Positions 8,178-17,656 of a DNA stretch of 64,000 bases are shown here, in pieces (within the stretch, counting starts at the first letter, position 1; the number at the start of each line of letters is the position of its first letter). This stretch comes from Lysinibacillus odysseyi 34hs-1 = NBRC 100172 (GTDB lineage: Bacteria; Bacillota; Bacilli; Bacillales_A; Planococcaceae). A program made the translations under genes and the position numbers. The notes beneath the pieces were generated by a model. The model saw nothing but the letters and a program-made list of their open reading frames with translations, did not search any database and had not been told where the DNA came from. The DNA lies in contig NZ_BCVX01000001.1 of the NCBI RefSeq assembly GCF_001591965.1, positions 372,001-436,000 of the forward strand, read 5' to 3'.

Positions 8178-9680
8178 TTAGCTCTGCACAGATGCGTTTT
8201 TATTTAAGCCAAGTGCTTGATCTGCATTTTCATTGATTTGTTTTAGTAATTCTGGGTTTTTTGCTAAAGAAATACCGTAAGATGGGATCATTTCTTTAAT
8301 TTTAGTTTCCCATTCCTTCGCCTGAGCTGGGAAACATTTATTGATTACTTCCAGCATAACTGGAACAGCTGTAGAAGCACCTGGAGAAGCTCCTAGTAAT
8401 GCAGCGATCGAGCCGTCTTCTGCACTAACTACTTCTGTACCGAATTGAAGTGTACCTTTACCGCCTGCTTGTGTATCTTTAATAACTTGTACACGTTGGC
8501 CGGCAACGACGATATCCCAATCTTCCACTTTTGCATTCGGAATGAACTCACGTAGTTCTTCAATACGCTGTTCTTTCGATAGCAATAATTGCTCAACCAA
8601 GTATTTTGTCAATTTCATTTCTTTTACGCCTGCTGCCAATAACGTTGTAATGTTATGTGGTTTTACAGAAGCGAATAAGTCTAGGTTTGAACCAGTTTTC
8701 AGGAACTTCGGAGAGAAGCCTGCAAATGGACCGAATAATAGTGATTTTTTATTGTCGATATAGCGAGTATCAAGGTGAGGAACAGACATTGGCGGCGCGC
8801 CAACTTTTGCTTTTCCGTACACTTTTGCATGATGCTGCTCAACAATTTCTTGGTTTTTACATACTAAGAATAGACCGCTGATCGGGAATCCACCGATGTG
8901 TTTTCCTTCTGGAATGCCTGATTTTTGAAGAAGCTCCAAGCTGCCGCCACCAGCGCCAAGGAATACGAATTTCGCTGTATGGTATTCCATTTTGCAAGCG
9001 TCTTGGTCATGAACTTTTACTTCCCATAGACCTTCTTTTGTACGTTTTAATCCTTTTACGCTATGTTTGTAATCTATTTCCACACCTTGTTTTTGCAGAT
9101 GTTCAAATAGCATACGTGTTAATGCACCAAAGTTTACATCTGTACCCGCATCTACTTTTGTCGCCGCAATGCGTTCGCTTGCCGGACGGTTATTCATAAT
9201 AAGCGGAATCCATTTTTTTAATGTTTCTGGGTCATCTGAGAATTCCATGTCTTGGAATAATGGGTTTTGTTTCATCGCTTCATAACGACGCTTTAAGAAC
9301 TGTACGTTCTCCTCGCCTTGTACCATACTCATGTGTGGTAGTGGCATAATGAAGTCTTCTGGGTTGCTGATTAGCTTGTTGTTGACTAAATGAGACCAGA
9401 ATTGTTTTGATACTTGGAACTGTTCGTTTACGTTGATTGCTTTTGAAATGTTTACTGTTCCATCTGCATTTTCAGACGTATAGTTTAGTTCACAAAGCGC
9501 TGCGTGCCCTGTTCCGGCATTGTTCCATTCGTTTGAACTTTCTTCACCAGCTTTATCAAGATGCTCGAATACTTTAATATTCATGTCTGGTGCTAATTCT
9601 TTTAGAAGTGTCCCTAAAGTAGCACTCATGATACCAGCGCCAACTAAAATGACATCTGTTTTCGTTTCATTATTGCTCAT
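8178..9680 (-). CDS. mqo: Malate:quinone oxidoreductase
   Basis: About 500 residues; FAD-dependent peripheral membrane enzyme that oxidises malate to oxaloacetate and passes electrons to menaquinone, in place of or beside NAD malate dehydrogenase. The N-terminal FAD loop [11 protein letters not shown] and the family block [21 protein letters not shown] near residue 50 are diagnostic. I chose ATG 9680, 8 bp behind AAGG; an in-frame ATG at 9689 overlaps the ribosome site. The gene is monocistronic with a terminator, and two near-identical promoter segments lie upstream. Confidence 0.96.
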   Translation of the reverse strand: MSNNETKTDVILVGAGIMSATLGTLLKELAPDMNIKVFEHLDKAGEESSNEWNNAGTGHAALCELNYTSENADGTVNISKAINVNEQFQVSKQFWSHLVNNKLISNPEDFIMPLPHMSMVQGEENVQFLKRRYEAMKQNPLFQDMEFSDDPETLKKWIPLIMNNRPASERIAATKVDAGTDVNFGALTRMLFEHLQKQGVEIDYKHSVKGLKRTKEGLWEVKVHDQDACKMEYHTAKFVFLGAGGGSLELLQKSGIPEGKHIGGFPISGLFLVCKNQEIVEQHHAKVYGKAKVGAPPMSVPHLDTRYIDNKKSLLFGPFAGFSPKFLKTGSNLDLFASVKPHNITTLLAAGVKEMKLTKYLVEQLLLSKEQRIEELREFIPNAKVEDWDIVVAGQRVQVIKDTQAGGKGTLQFGTEVVSAEDGSIAALLGASPGASTAVPVMLEVINKCFPAQAKEWETKIKEMIPSYGISLAKNPELLKQINENADQALGLNKNASVQS

Positions 9681-9778
9681 TTTTACCATCCTTATTCCCT
9701 ATTATATTTAGAAAGGATGTAGGCGTCCTGCTTAAGTGCCACACCAAGCCAAGGCGCGAACACCTTCCCTGTATCAAC

Positions 9779-9820
9779 TTTACCATCTCATAGTGTATCA
9801 CAATTATTTTTAGATTGAAA
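9779..9820 (-). repeat. Duplicated promoter-like segment, proximal copy
   Basis: A 42-bp segment matching 9925-9966 at 36 of 42 positions. On the minus strand it holds an extended -10 TGATACACT (core 9797-9792) with TTCAAT 16 bp upstream (9819-9814). It probably provides an mqo promoter. Confidence 0.6.
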
Positions 9821-9924
9821 TATCTACTATTATATAATAATTTCAAGCTACTTGGTGAGACACTTACTAATGAGGCTTCACTACTAGATGAAAACGTAAA
9901 ACAATCTGTTCTTAGCATTTTCGT

Positions 9925-9966
9925 TTTACCATTTCATAGTGTATCATATTCATTTTTATATTAAAA
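9925..9966 (-). repeat. Duplicated promoter-like segment, distal copy
   Basis: Second copy, 146 bp from the first, same orientation and the same TGATACACT core (9943-9938). The identical block spans the -10 and the following ATGARATGGTAAA, so conservation is of the start region rather than of an upstream operator. Confidence 0.55.
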
Positions 9967-10214
9967 TAATTTTGCTCTTCTCGCAACCTATTGACTATCA
10001 AGAGATTTCTCTCGAAATATACCTTTCCAAGAAGCTATGTGCTTTCCCTGAAATAACATTTTCAATAAACGGTTGTAGAAAAAAACGTCCTATTCCTTGG
10101 AATAATCGACATGAAAGAGTAGCACATTAATCTAAAGATATATGTAAAAGCATGTTCAATTTATTTTCGGACTATAACAAAGTCTAAAGGGCTGATAAAA
10201 AAATTTAGCTATCT

Positions 10215-10243
10215 AAAAGCCCGCATGGAAAATCCATACGGGT
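10215..10243 (-). terminator. Terminator of the 89-residue gene
   Basis: CCCGTATGGA, loop TTT, TCCATGCGGG then CTTTT on the minus strand. Confidence 0.75.
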
Positions 10244-10254
10244 TCAGGCATTTT

Positions 10255-10524
10255 TTATAAGTTCTCTTGCGTTTCCTGCAATTGCTGTTTAATCGTATCA
10301 AGCATTTCTTTGTTTTGTTCCACCATATCCATATGCTCTTGGTGCTGCTCTGCATTCAGCAATGCATTTTCCGCATGTTCAATGGAGTTGAAGGCGTGTT
10401 CCATCGCGATTTCTTCCGGATGTGACATCACCTGCTTCACCGCACGATTTGCCTTCTGCACAGAATTGGTTAGTAATGTACTTGGATGATCTTTCTTCCA
10501 GCTAGTATCTGAATGCTTCGCCAT
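10255..10524 (-). CDS. Small helical hypothetical protein
   Basis: 89 residues, acidic and rich in Glu, Gln and His, without membrane segments; residues 35-89 look like a long amphipathic helix or coiled coil. It has a good AGGAAGGGG site and its own terminator, so it is a real monocistronic gene. A perfect inverted repeat TTCGAAT/ATTCGAA (about 10551-10571) lies in the leader. I do not recognise the family. Confidence 0.7.
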   Translation of the reverse strand: MAKHSDTSWKKDHPSTLLTNSVQKANRAVKQVMSHPEEIAMEHAFNSIEHAENALLNAEQHQEHMDMVEQNKEMLDTIKQQLQETQENL

Positions 10525-10689
10525 ATATTTTCCCCTTCCTCACTTGTTTTTTCGAATGCTTAGTATTCGAAGGAGAAAAGAAAATATGCGTGAAGACACT
10601 TGGTGAGAAGCTGCACATACTGTCCTCTGTTAGTAAATCACACGCTTTTTAGGAGAAACCCTACAATCAAGCAACTGCGCCAAATATAT

Positions 10690-10926
10690 TTAAACAGCTT
10701 TTTTATATAACTTTCTTACGTAGATTTTTTCAGCAATAGCGCTTGCTGCAAGCCCGATTATGAACGGTAAAAATGAGCTGGCCGAAAAAAAGAATCCTTC
10801 ATCGCCGGCTTCATATTCGTAACTGAACTTCAGCCAGTCAACAGAAAATTGTTCACCAATCAATATTAACGCACTTGAAATAATAATAAACGTAAAAAGT
10901 CCAACGAGAAAGCGCTTGTATCTCAT
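10690..10926 (-). CDS. Small two-pass membrane protein
   Basis: 78 residues with membrane segments at about 5-25 and 48-67, an acidic loop between (EYEAGDEG) and a basic C terminus. AGGAGGGG precedes the ATG. Unknown function, stand-alone gene. Confidence 0.65.
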   Translation of the reverse strand: MRYKRFLVGLFTFIIISSALILIGEQFSVDWLKFSYEYEAGDEGFFFSASSFLPFIIGLAASAIAEKIYVRKLYKKAV

Positions 10927-11074
10927 ATAACCCCTCCTTTTTTAGGGAAGATCACCGTCTTCAGTATCTAATCTTCCGTGCACGAAATTAAATTATTTTC
11001 TATTACCATACTTCCGTAGAAATGTAAAAAAACGCTGTAGTCACTTGCTAATCCGATGTCTTATAAAATTTCTT

Positions 11075-11620
11075 TTAGAATGAAGGCGGTGTGACAGAAA
11101 ATAAAATGCTGACCGGGTGTTGTGATTCGTTACGCCATTGGTGAGTCGTATGAGCCGGAACTTTTACACTGTCCCCTGTTGCCAATATATATTCCTCTCC
11201 TATTAGCGTTAAATGAATCGGCCCGTTTAATATAAAGGCCACTTCCTCTCCTTTATGACTCATCGGTGTTTCTGAAGATGATTTTCCCGGCGGCAGGTGC
11301 ATAATGGCTGTAGCAAGCTGACTTGTAAAATCAGGCGACACTAATTCGTATGCAATACCATCAATCACCATTTGTTTTCTTTCATTCTTTCTTATGACGA
11401 GCTCCCTTGTATCCACTTCATCCATTAAAAACGTAAAAACCGGTACATCCAATGCTTTGGCAAGTGATTTCAATGTCTGAATGGATGGATTGCTATGGCC
11501 TTTTTCTATTTGACTGAGCATTGATGGTGTAATAGCTGCTTGTTTCGCTAAGTCCCGCAGCGAAAGGGCTGCCTGTTTGCGGTATTGTTCTACTTTTAAA
11601 CCGATGAATGATTGCTCCAC
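11075..11620 (-). CDS. XRE-family regulator with C-terminal cupin
   Basis: 181 residues. Helix-turn-helix at about 9-63 (LRDLAKQAAITPSMLSQIEKG) followed by a cupin-2 sensor domain at about 105-180 with the usual His/Glu pattern. Such proteins are small-molecule responsive repressors, often of amino-acid or polyamine genes. It is divergent from a LysE-type exporter 108 bp away, which is its probable target; a palindrome lies between them. Confidence 0.88.
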   Translation of the reverse strand: MEQSFIGLKVEQYRKQAALSLRDLAKQAAITPSMLSQIEKGHSNPSIQTLKSLAKALDVPVFTFLMDEVDTRELVIRKNERKQMVIDGIAYELVSPDFTSQLATAIMHLPPGKSSSETPMSHKGEEVAFILNGPIHLTLIGEEYILATGDSVKVPAHTTHQWRNESQHPVSILFSVTPPSF

Positions 11621-11674
11621 TGGACATACTCCTTATTTGATGTAATTTATTTTGTTGAAGAAGCTCATGATTCA

Positions 11675-11693
11675 TGTTAATTTAAATTTAACA
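11675..11693. promoter_or_regulatory. Candidate operator between XRE-cupin and LysE genes
   Basis: TGTTAA-TTTAAAT-TTAACA, an inverted repeat with 6-bp perfect arms, in the middle of the divergent intergenic region. Likely the binding site of the neighbouring regulator; inferred from position. Confidence 0.5.
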
Positions 11694-11728
11694 TATTAAG
11701 TAAAAGTGAACAAATATAAGGAGTGTGG

Positions 11729-12337
11729 ATGGTGATTACCTATTTGGTTATGACGTTTTTTGTTGTCTTGAGTCCCGGAATCGATACAGCCCTGATTACA
11801 AAGCGGACGATTGCTAATGGTAAGAAGGAAGGTTTGCAAATGGCATTTGGGATTACAGCAGGTTCCATTGTTCACACACTTGCTGCGACATTAGGTATTT
11901 CCATGCTCATCTTGCAGTCCGCCGTCGCATTCACTCTATTAAAATGGGTTGGCGCTTTGTATTTAATCTATTTAGGCATTCGTTCATTTATTAAAAAGCC
12001 AATAGAGCAACCAACCGAAGGCAAACTATTCAATCATGGCCATGCTTTTAAAGAAGGCCTTCTATCCAATATTTTAAATCCAAAGGTCGCTATCTTTTTT
12101 ATTACTTTTCTGCCGCAATTTGTAACGGCAAAAGAAACAGCTATGATCGAGCTATTAATGATGGGAAGCATATACGCCATTGTTTCGATTTTATGGTTCG
12201 TCTGTTATGTGTTTTTTTTATACTATGTGCGGAAATGGCTTCTATCTCCGCAGGTGCAGGGCTATATGGAAAAAGCAACCGGTATCGTACTTGTAGGCTT
12301 TGGCATCAAGCTTTTGTTTACGCAAAATGAAGCGTAA
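11729..12337 (+). CDS. LysE/RhtB-family amino-acid exporter
   Basis: About 202 residues with six membrane helices, typical RhtB/LysE size, and the family block FVVLSPGIDT near residue 12 followed by GITAGSIVHT and the conserved LNPKVAIFF around residue 117. Members export amino acids such as lysine, homoserine or threonine; the substrate is not readable. ATG 11729 or GTG 11732 fits the AAGGAG site at 11719-11724 better than GTG 11723. Probably repressed by the divergent XRE-cupin protein. Confidence 0.88.
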   Translation: MVITYLVMTFFVVLSPGIDTALITKRTIANGKKEGLQMAFGITAGSIVHTLAATLGISMLILQSAVAFTLLKWVGALYLIYLGIRSFIKKPIEQPTEGKLFNHGHAFKEGLLSNILNPKVAIFFITFLPQFVTAKETAMIELLMMGSIYAIVSILWFVCYVFFLYYVRKWLLSPQVQGYMEKATGIVLVGFGIKLLFTQNEA

Positions 12338-12379
12338 GTTTATAGAATGCCTATTTTCTTTATATCAGTAATTAGTTCA

Positions 12380-12418
12380 AAAAAGAAGCATTCCTCGTAA
12401 AAAGGAATGCTTCTTCTT
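12380..12418. terminator. Bidirectional terminator between LysE gene and ahpF
   Basis: GAAGCATTCCT (12385-12395) and AGGAATGCTTC (12402-12412) form a strong hairpin. The minus strand ends in a six-T run, the plus strand in TTCTTCTT. Confidence 0.88.
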
Positions 12419-12464
12419 CATTTTGGTGAAGTAATGATACCCACCATGGACTTCTATAGAACGA

Positions 12465-14024
12465 TTATACGCCCACAAGCTCCTGTGTTGGCGCTGTATG
12501 GCGGATTAAATAATCAAACGCCCCAAGTGCTGCTGTTGCACCTGAGCCCATAGAGATGACAATTTGTTTATACACAGTATCTGTACAGTCTCCTGCCGCA
12601 AATACACCCGGCATGCTTGTTGCACCATGTTTATCGACGATAATTTCGCCGTGTGCGTTTACATCAATCGTACCTCGTAAAAACTCTGTGTTCGGCAGCA
12701 GCCCGATTTGAACAAATACACCTTCCAGTTCAATATGGTGCTCTTGCCCGCTGACACGGTCCACATACGTCAGCCCATTTACTTTATCTGTACCTGTGAT
12801 TTCCTGTGTTAACGCATTTGTCAGAACTGTTACATTTGGTAAACTGCGAAGACGCTCTTGAAGTACGCGGTCCGCTTTTAACTCATTCCCGCGCTGCAGC
12901 AGTGTTACATGGTTAACGATACCTGCCAGGTCAATCGCTGCTTCTACACCGGAGTTACCCCCGCCTACTACCGCTACATTCTTCCCTTTGAAGATAGGGC
13001 CGTCACAGTGCGGGCAATACGCGACACCTTTATTTTTAAATGCTTCTTCCCCAGGTACACCTAGCTGACGATAGCGGGCACCTGTTGATAGAATCACTGC
13101 TTTACTTTTTAAAACAGCACCGTTTTCAAGTTCCACTTCTACTAACTCTTTACGTGAAATATGTGCGACACGCTGTGATTTCATCACTTCAATATCATAA
13201 TCGGCTACATGCCCTTCCAGGCTTGCAACAAATTTCGGGCCTTCTGTTACTTTTGTTCCGATGATATTCTCAATGGATAGTGTATCGTTTACTTGACCGC
13301 CAAAGCGTTCTGCAACAATACCTGTACGAATACCTTTACGTGCAGTATAAATGGCCGCACTTGCACCTGCTGGACCGCCGCCCACAACTAAAACATCAAA
13401 AGGTTCGACATTTGCAAACTCGGTGCCGTCTGATTTACTGCCCAATTTTTGCAGAATATCTTCGATTTCCATACGGCCGCCCGCAAAGTTTTCATTGTTT
13501 AAGAAAACAGTCGGTACAGCCATAATGTCTTTTGCTTTCACTTCGTCCTGGAATGTGCCGCCTTCAACCATTGTGTGCGTAATATTCGGGTTTAAAACAG
13601 CCATAATATTTAGTGCCTGTACGACATCTGGACAGTTGTGGCATGTAAGACTTACGAATGTTTCGAAATGCAGCGGCTCTTGAATTGCTTGGATACGCTT
13701 AATGACCGCCTCATCCACTTTTGGTGCACGGCCGCTTACTTGCAATAATGCAAGCACTAACGACGTAAATTCATGCCCTAATGGCAGGCCGGCAAACACA
13801 ACACCTGAGTCCTCGCCCACTTTATTCACGCTGAAACTCGGCGTACGCTCCAATTGTACATGCTCTACGGTAATGCGTGGAGACATTTTTTCCAATTCTG
13901 TGACAAGCTCTACCATATCACGCGATGTTTTATCTTCGCCTGCGCTGATCTTTAGTACAAGATCGCCTTCAAGCATCGTTAAATACTGCTGTAATTGTGC
14001 TTTAATTTGTGTATCTAATACCAT
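12465..14024 (-). CDS. ahpF: Alkyl hydroperoxide reductase subunit F
   Basis: About 519 residues. N-terminal tandem thioredoxin-fold domain with redox centre TCHNC near residue 130, then a thioredoxin-reductase-like flavoprotein with VGGGPAGASAAIYTA and redox centre YCPHC near residue 340. It transfers NADH electrons to AhpC. I set the start at MVLD (ATG 14024) by match to known AhpF; the open frame extends 28 codons upstream, and no strong ribosome site precedes either position. It lies 137 bp behind ahpC, in the usual ahpCF order. Confidence 0.94.
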   Translation of the reverse strand: MVLDTQIKAQLQQYLTMLEGDLVLKISAGEDKTSRDMVELVTELEKMSPRITVEHVQLERTPSFSVNKVGEDSGVVFAGLPLGHEFTSLVLALLQVSGRAPKVDEAVIKRIQAIQEPLHFETFVSLTCHNCPDVVQALNIMAVLNPNITHTMVEGGTFQDEVKAKDIMAVPTVFLNNENFAGGRMEIEDILQKLGSKSDGTEFANVEPFDVLVVGGGPAGASAAIYTARKGIRTGIVAERFGGQVNDTLSIENIIGTKVTEGPKFVASLEGHVADYDIEVMKSQRVAHISRKELVEVELENGAVLKSKAVILSTGARYRQLGVPGEEAFKNKGVAYCPHCDGPIFKGKNVAVVGGGNSGVEAAIDLAGIVNHVTLLQRGNELKADRVLQERLRSLPNVTVLTNALTQEITGTDKVNGLTYVDRVSGQEHHIELEGVFVQIGLLPNTEFLRGTIDVNAHGEIIVDKHGATSMPGVFAAGDCTDTVYKQIVISMGSGATAALGAFDYLIRHTAPTQELVGV

Positions 14025-14161
14025 GTTATTTGCTGCTACAAAACTATTTACCGTAGCAGACCATTCACCTCGCATTCTCTTTAGTAAAAACAGAGCGACA
14101 AAAACCAATCAAAGGGATTGTTCTTTGCCGCCTGCATCGCTATATGTTCAGTTTCAAAAGC

Positions 14162-14725
14162 TTAGATTTTACCTACTAGGTCTAAGCTTGGTGTTAACGT
14201 CTCAGCGCCTTCTTGCCATTTTGCAGGGCAAACTTCGCCTGGATTGTTGCGAACGTATTGAGCTGCTTTGATTTTGTTAACTAAAGTAGAAGCGTCACGA
14301 CCAATACCGCCAGCATTGATTTCGTAAGCTTGTACAATACCGTCTGGGTCGATGATGAATGTGCCGCGCTCTGCAAGGCCATCTTCTTCGTTTAATACAT
14401 CGAATGCTTTTGAGATTGTGTGAGATGGGTCACCAACCATAATATATTCGATTTTACCGATTGTGTCAGAAGTGTCGTGCCATGCTTTATGTGTGAAGTG
14501 TGTATCTGTAGATACAGAGTATACTTCTACACCTAATTGTTTTAATGTTGCATATTCGTTTTGTAAGTCTTCTAATTCAGTTGGGCACACAAATGTGAAG
14601 TCTGCTGGGTAGAAGCATACTACGCTCCACTGACCTTTGAAGTTTTCTGAAGATACATCGATGAATTCGCCTTTTTGGAATGCTTTTGCTGTGAATTCTT
14701 GGATTTCTTTACCGATTAATGCCAT
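14162..14725 (-). CDS. ahpC: Alkyl hydroperoxide reductase subunit C (2-Cys peroxiredoxin)
   Basis: 187 residues, the usual length. The peroxidatic cysteine is Cys47 in FTFVCPTE and the resolving cysteine is Cys166 in GEVCPAKW. It reduces H2O2 and organic peroxides in the cytosol using AhpF. A strong GGAGGAAT site precedes the ATG. A PerR-like box 50-64 bp upstream suggests peroxide control. Confidence 0.97.
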   Translation of the reverse strand: MALIGKEIQEFTAKAFQKGEFIDVSSENFKGQWSVVCFYPADFTFVCPTELEDLQNEYATLKQLGVEVYSVSTDTHFTHKAWHDTSDTIGKIEYIMVGDPSHTISKAFDVLNEEDGLAERGTFIIDPDGIVQAYEINAGGIGRDASTLVNKIKAAQYVRNNPGEVCPAKWQEGAETLTPSLDLVGKI

Positions 14726-14774
14726 GATAATTCCTCCTGCTGTCTGTTATTTATACATTAGTATTCTAATTATG

Positions 14775-14789
14775 TTAGAATAATTCCAA
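14775..14789 (-). promoter_or_regulatory. PerR-like box upstream of ahpC
   Basis: TTAGAATAATTCCAA matches the PerR consensus TTATAATNATTATAA at 11 of 14 specified positions. It overlaps a further inverted repeat ATTCTAA/TTAGAAT (14763-14781), so two operator registers may exist. Confidence 0.65.
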
Positions 14790-14949
14790 TCAAGATATGA
14801 AATTACCATATTGCTGTCATACAGTCAACCCATCCTGCAAAATTCACTACAATAATCGCTATACCAAGCAGAAATTAATGGCTATTCGGTGACAAAGCTT
14901 CATGTTTTACCTAACAAAATAATGCTTTATTGTGGCATTCTAATTCCAT

Positions 14950-16992
14950 TTAGTAATTCTCAATTACCTTTTTGCCGATCCACTCTTCTAATTCCTCCGC
15001 CTTCATTGGTTTTCCGAAAAAGTACCCTTGAACAATTGGCTGCTTTTCAAGTGATTCCAAGAATTCCATTTGACTCTCAGTTTCTACCCCTTCGATCACT
15101 ACATGCAATTTTAAGGAATAGCCTAGAATGATAATAGCTTTTAATAGCTCTGCCTCTTTCTCAGATGCAGGGACACCATCTACAAATGATTTATCGATTT
15201 TAATCGTAGAAATTGGAATCCGTTTTAAATATGACAATGAAGATAGGCCCGTTCCAAAATCATCAAGCGCTACAGATAACCCTTTTTCCCTGAACTTTTC
15301 CAAAGCAGTAATCGCATTATCCATATCATGAATAACACTTGTTTCAGTAATTTCCAGCTCTAATTGCGTCGGATGAATACCATGCATTTCTAAATTTTCG
15401 TTCAACGTACTCGTTAAACGCGGCGACGTTACATAAATGCCTGGAATATTAATGGACACCTGTCCAAAAGATATATTGGCTGTGTTCCAAAGGGCAATTT
15501 GGTCGCAGACTTTTCCAATAATCCAATCTGTCACATCATAAATTTTTTGTGACTCTTCCAATACCGGGATAAATACCCCAGGAGACACCATGCCATATAC
15601 TTGGTGATTCCACCGAATTAATGCTTCCACTCCGACGAGTTCACCGTTACCGGGATCTATTTTAGGTTGATATACCAGATACAAATCATCATTGTCCATT
15701 GCATGTTGAATATCTGTAACTAGCTGTCTTTCAAAATTGAATGTATGAATAGAAGGATCATATTCAATCACAGCATGGTTATATACCGTTGATGGTGATT
15801 GTAAAACAGCCATCGCATTCGCAAAATGCTCCCCGATATAGCAGGGGTCATCTGATTTTGAAAGTGAGCAAACCATCTCTACCGCAATCGCCTGCTCCTC
15901 TACGGAAATCGGCTGCTTTACTACTGAACAGATTTGATCTAACACGTCAATTAATTGTTTTGTCTGGTCGCGCTGTGTATTGACAATCGTAAAACGATTT
16001 GCCTCCGTTCGGTAAAGCTTTACACTTTCAGGAAGCGTACTTTCAATTCTTTCACTAATACTTTTAACCAGCTCGTCTGCTACAGAATAGCCATACGCTC
16101 CTATATATCTTTCCAGATGAGGAAGATGGATGATGGCTACGGCATAGCCCTCTCCCTCTTTTTTCTGATCGTCTGTAAATTGTTTTTGGTTTGGTAATTT
16201 CGTCAGGGCATCAAAATTTCTCAAACGAAAATCCACATATTTATCCAGCCGACTTGTCAAAGCTGCCAGCAAAAACAAGCTGATCGTACTGACCGTCACA
16301 AACACAATAACCCATAAGACGTCCATCGCATGCTGTTCATGCCCTGCTGTTATCTCGTCAATTGTATAAAACTGCACAGCAACCATTCCTGTATAATGCA
16401 TACTCGTAATCGCTGTCGCCATCAGAACGGACGTCAATATTTTCACTATTATGCGATCCATCAGTTTCGAAATAATCGAAAAAATATACAGAGAAGCAAA
16501 AGATGCTACCATTGCAATGACTATGGAGAATATAAATATACTTGGTTTATAAACATATTCTGCATCCATTTTCATGGCAGCCATTCCGATATAATGCATC
16601 AATGAAATACCAAGTCCCATAAAAACGCCCGCAGTAATATAGGTGTAGATGCTCGTATTTTTTCTGTTCGCAAAGTACAACGCTAAATACGAGGCAATGA
16701 TCGCCGGGACGATCGAAAAAATCGTCGTGCTTATGCGGTATTCCATATGGATAGGCAGCATAAGCGCACTCATACCAATAAAATGCATTGACCATATACC
16801 AAGCCCCATGGCTAAAGAGGCAAGCGTAAGCCACACATTTTTATGGAAAAAGCCATTTTCCCTTATGCGCCGATTAATAAATAACGCTGTATAAGAAGCA
16901 GCAAAAGCGATAAGGAAAGACAGTACAACAAGTGGCATTGAATATTCCCCTTTTATAAGGTGGACATCCAATGAAGCAGGTAGGTTAAACAT
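14950..16992 (-). CDS. MHYT-domain c-di-GMP phosphodiesterase (degenerate GGDEF + EAL)
   Basis: About 680 residues from ATG 16992 (GGAGAG ribosome site). Seven-helix MHYT sensor at about 10-230 with repeated Met-His-(Phe/Tyr)-(Ile/Thr)-Gly-Met motifs thought to bind copper, oxygen or CO. The GGDEF domain (about 255-410) is degenerate: RTEANRF stands where GGDEF should be. The EAL domain keeps EALIRW, the LEITET glutamate, ALDDFGTG, KIDKSF and EGVET, so it should hydrolyse c-di-GMP. The layout recalls B. subtilis YkoW. Together with the GGDEF protein at 2315-3868 the window carries opposing c-di-GMP enzymes. Confidence 0.92.
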   Translation of the reverse strand: MFNLPASLDVHLIKGEYSMPLVVLSFLIAFAASYTALFINRRIRENGFFHKNVWLTLASLAMGLGIWSMHFIGMSALMLPIHMEYRISTTIFSIVPAIIASYLALYFANRKNTSIYTYITAGVFMGLGISLMHYIGMAAMKMDAEYVYKPSIFIFSIVIAMVASFASLYIFSIISKLMDRIIVKILTSVLMATAITSMHYTGMVAVQFYTIDEITAGHEQHAMDVLWVIVFVTVSTISLFLLAALTSRLDKYVDFRLRNFDALTKLPNQKQFTDDQKKEGEGYAVAIIHLPHLERYIGAYGYSVADELVKSISERIESTLPESVKLYRTEANRFTIVNTQRDQTKQLIDVLDQICSVVKQPISVEEQAIAVEMVCSLSKSDDPCYIGEHFANAMAVLQSPSTVYNHAVIEYDPSIHTFNFERQLVTDIQHAMDNDDLYLVYQPKIDPGNGELVGVEALIRWNHQVYGMVSPGVFIPVLEESQKIYDVTDWIIGKVCDQIALWNTANISFGQVSINIPGIYVTSPRLTSTLNENLEMHGIHPTQLELEITETSVIHDMDNAITALEKFREKGLSVALDDFGTGLSSLSYLKRIPISTIKIDKSFVDGVPASEKEAELLKAIIILGYSLKLHVVIEGVETESQMEFLESLEKQPIVQGYFFGKPMKAEELEEWIGKKVIENY

Positions 16993-17242
16993 AATGCAAA
17001 CTCTCCATCTTCTATAATAATCACTCTTCCTATATCGACAACTATAGGTCATTTATAACACAAAAATAGCTGTGTTTAAAAACTTTTTTATCTTTCCACT
17101 CAAATTTCTGACTATTATTACAATAAGGTAATATGTTGGAAATAACCTTTGATTTTGGATATGCTTTATCGGGTTTCTACACTGTCTTCGATGAATATCC
17201 TTAGGAGCAATCACTTTATGGATTGACCTCTGCACAGGCATA

Positions 17243-17283
17243 ATAAAAAGGCTTATAGGTATGTAATCCAAACCTATAAACCC
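17243..17283 (-). terminator. Terminator of the 88-residue membrane gene
   Basis: Minus strand: GGGTTTATAGGT, 9-base loop, ATACCTATAAGCC, then TTTTTATT. Confidence 0.85.
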
Positions 17284-17297
17284 TTTTCTCATTCCCG

Positions 17298-17564
17298 TTA
17301 AAATAGCTTAAAAAGATAAAAAGATCCAACAGGGTAGACACTATTTACCGCAACCGCTATGAGTGATTTCATGCGCGGTTCCTTCAGAACAAGAGCCCCG
17401 ATGCCTAGCATAATACCAGCAAATGTAACGAGCGGAAAGAAAATAATCCCTAACAGCACAATGCCTGCAAGCACCCCTGCTTCGATAACTATCAGTGCAA
17501 AATAGCTTATTAAAACAATTATATTAAACGCCGCGCACATACAGGACATTTTATAGACAGCCAT
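17298..17564 (-). CDS. Small three-helix membrane protein
   Basis: 88 residues, almost entirely hydrophobic, with cysteines near the N terminus and about three membrane helices. It has a GGAGGT site and its own terminator. Unknown function. Confidence 0.65.
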   Translation of the reverse strand: MAVYKMSCMCAAFNIIVLISYFALIVIEAGVLAGIVLLGIIFFPLVTFAGIMLGIGALVLKEPRMKSLIAVAVNSVYPVGSFYLFKLF

Positions 17565-17656
17565 ACAAAGACCTCCAGTAATTGTAAAGCAACTCTTAGT
17601 AGTACAGTCTATTTTCTATATTTCTCGATAACGGCTTTTCACTACAAATGATCCGC

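Larger units (their letters stand above)
9690..10214. other. Upstream region of mqo
   Basis: Apart from the two repeated promoter segments I see no gene. A minus-strand open frame at 9670-9918 has no ribosome site and crosses the mqo start. Confidence 0.5.

Noticed and set aside
9670-9918. 82-codon minus-strand frame overlapping the mqo start
   Set aside because: No ribosome site, Ser/Leu-rich shadow composition, and it overlaps the repeated promoter segment.
17053-17292. 79-codon minus-strand frame before the MHYT gene
   Set aside because: It runs through the terminator of the neighbouring gene and lacks a ribosome site.
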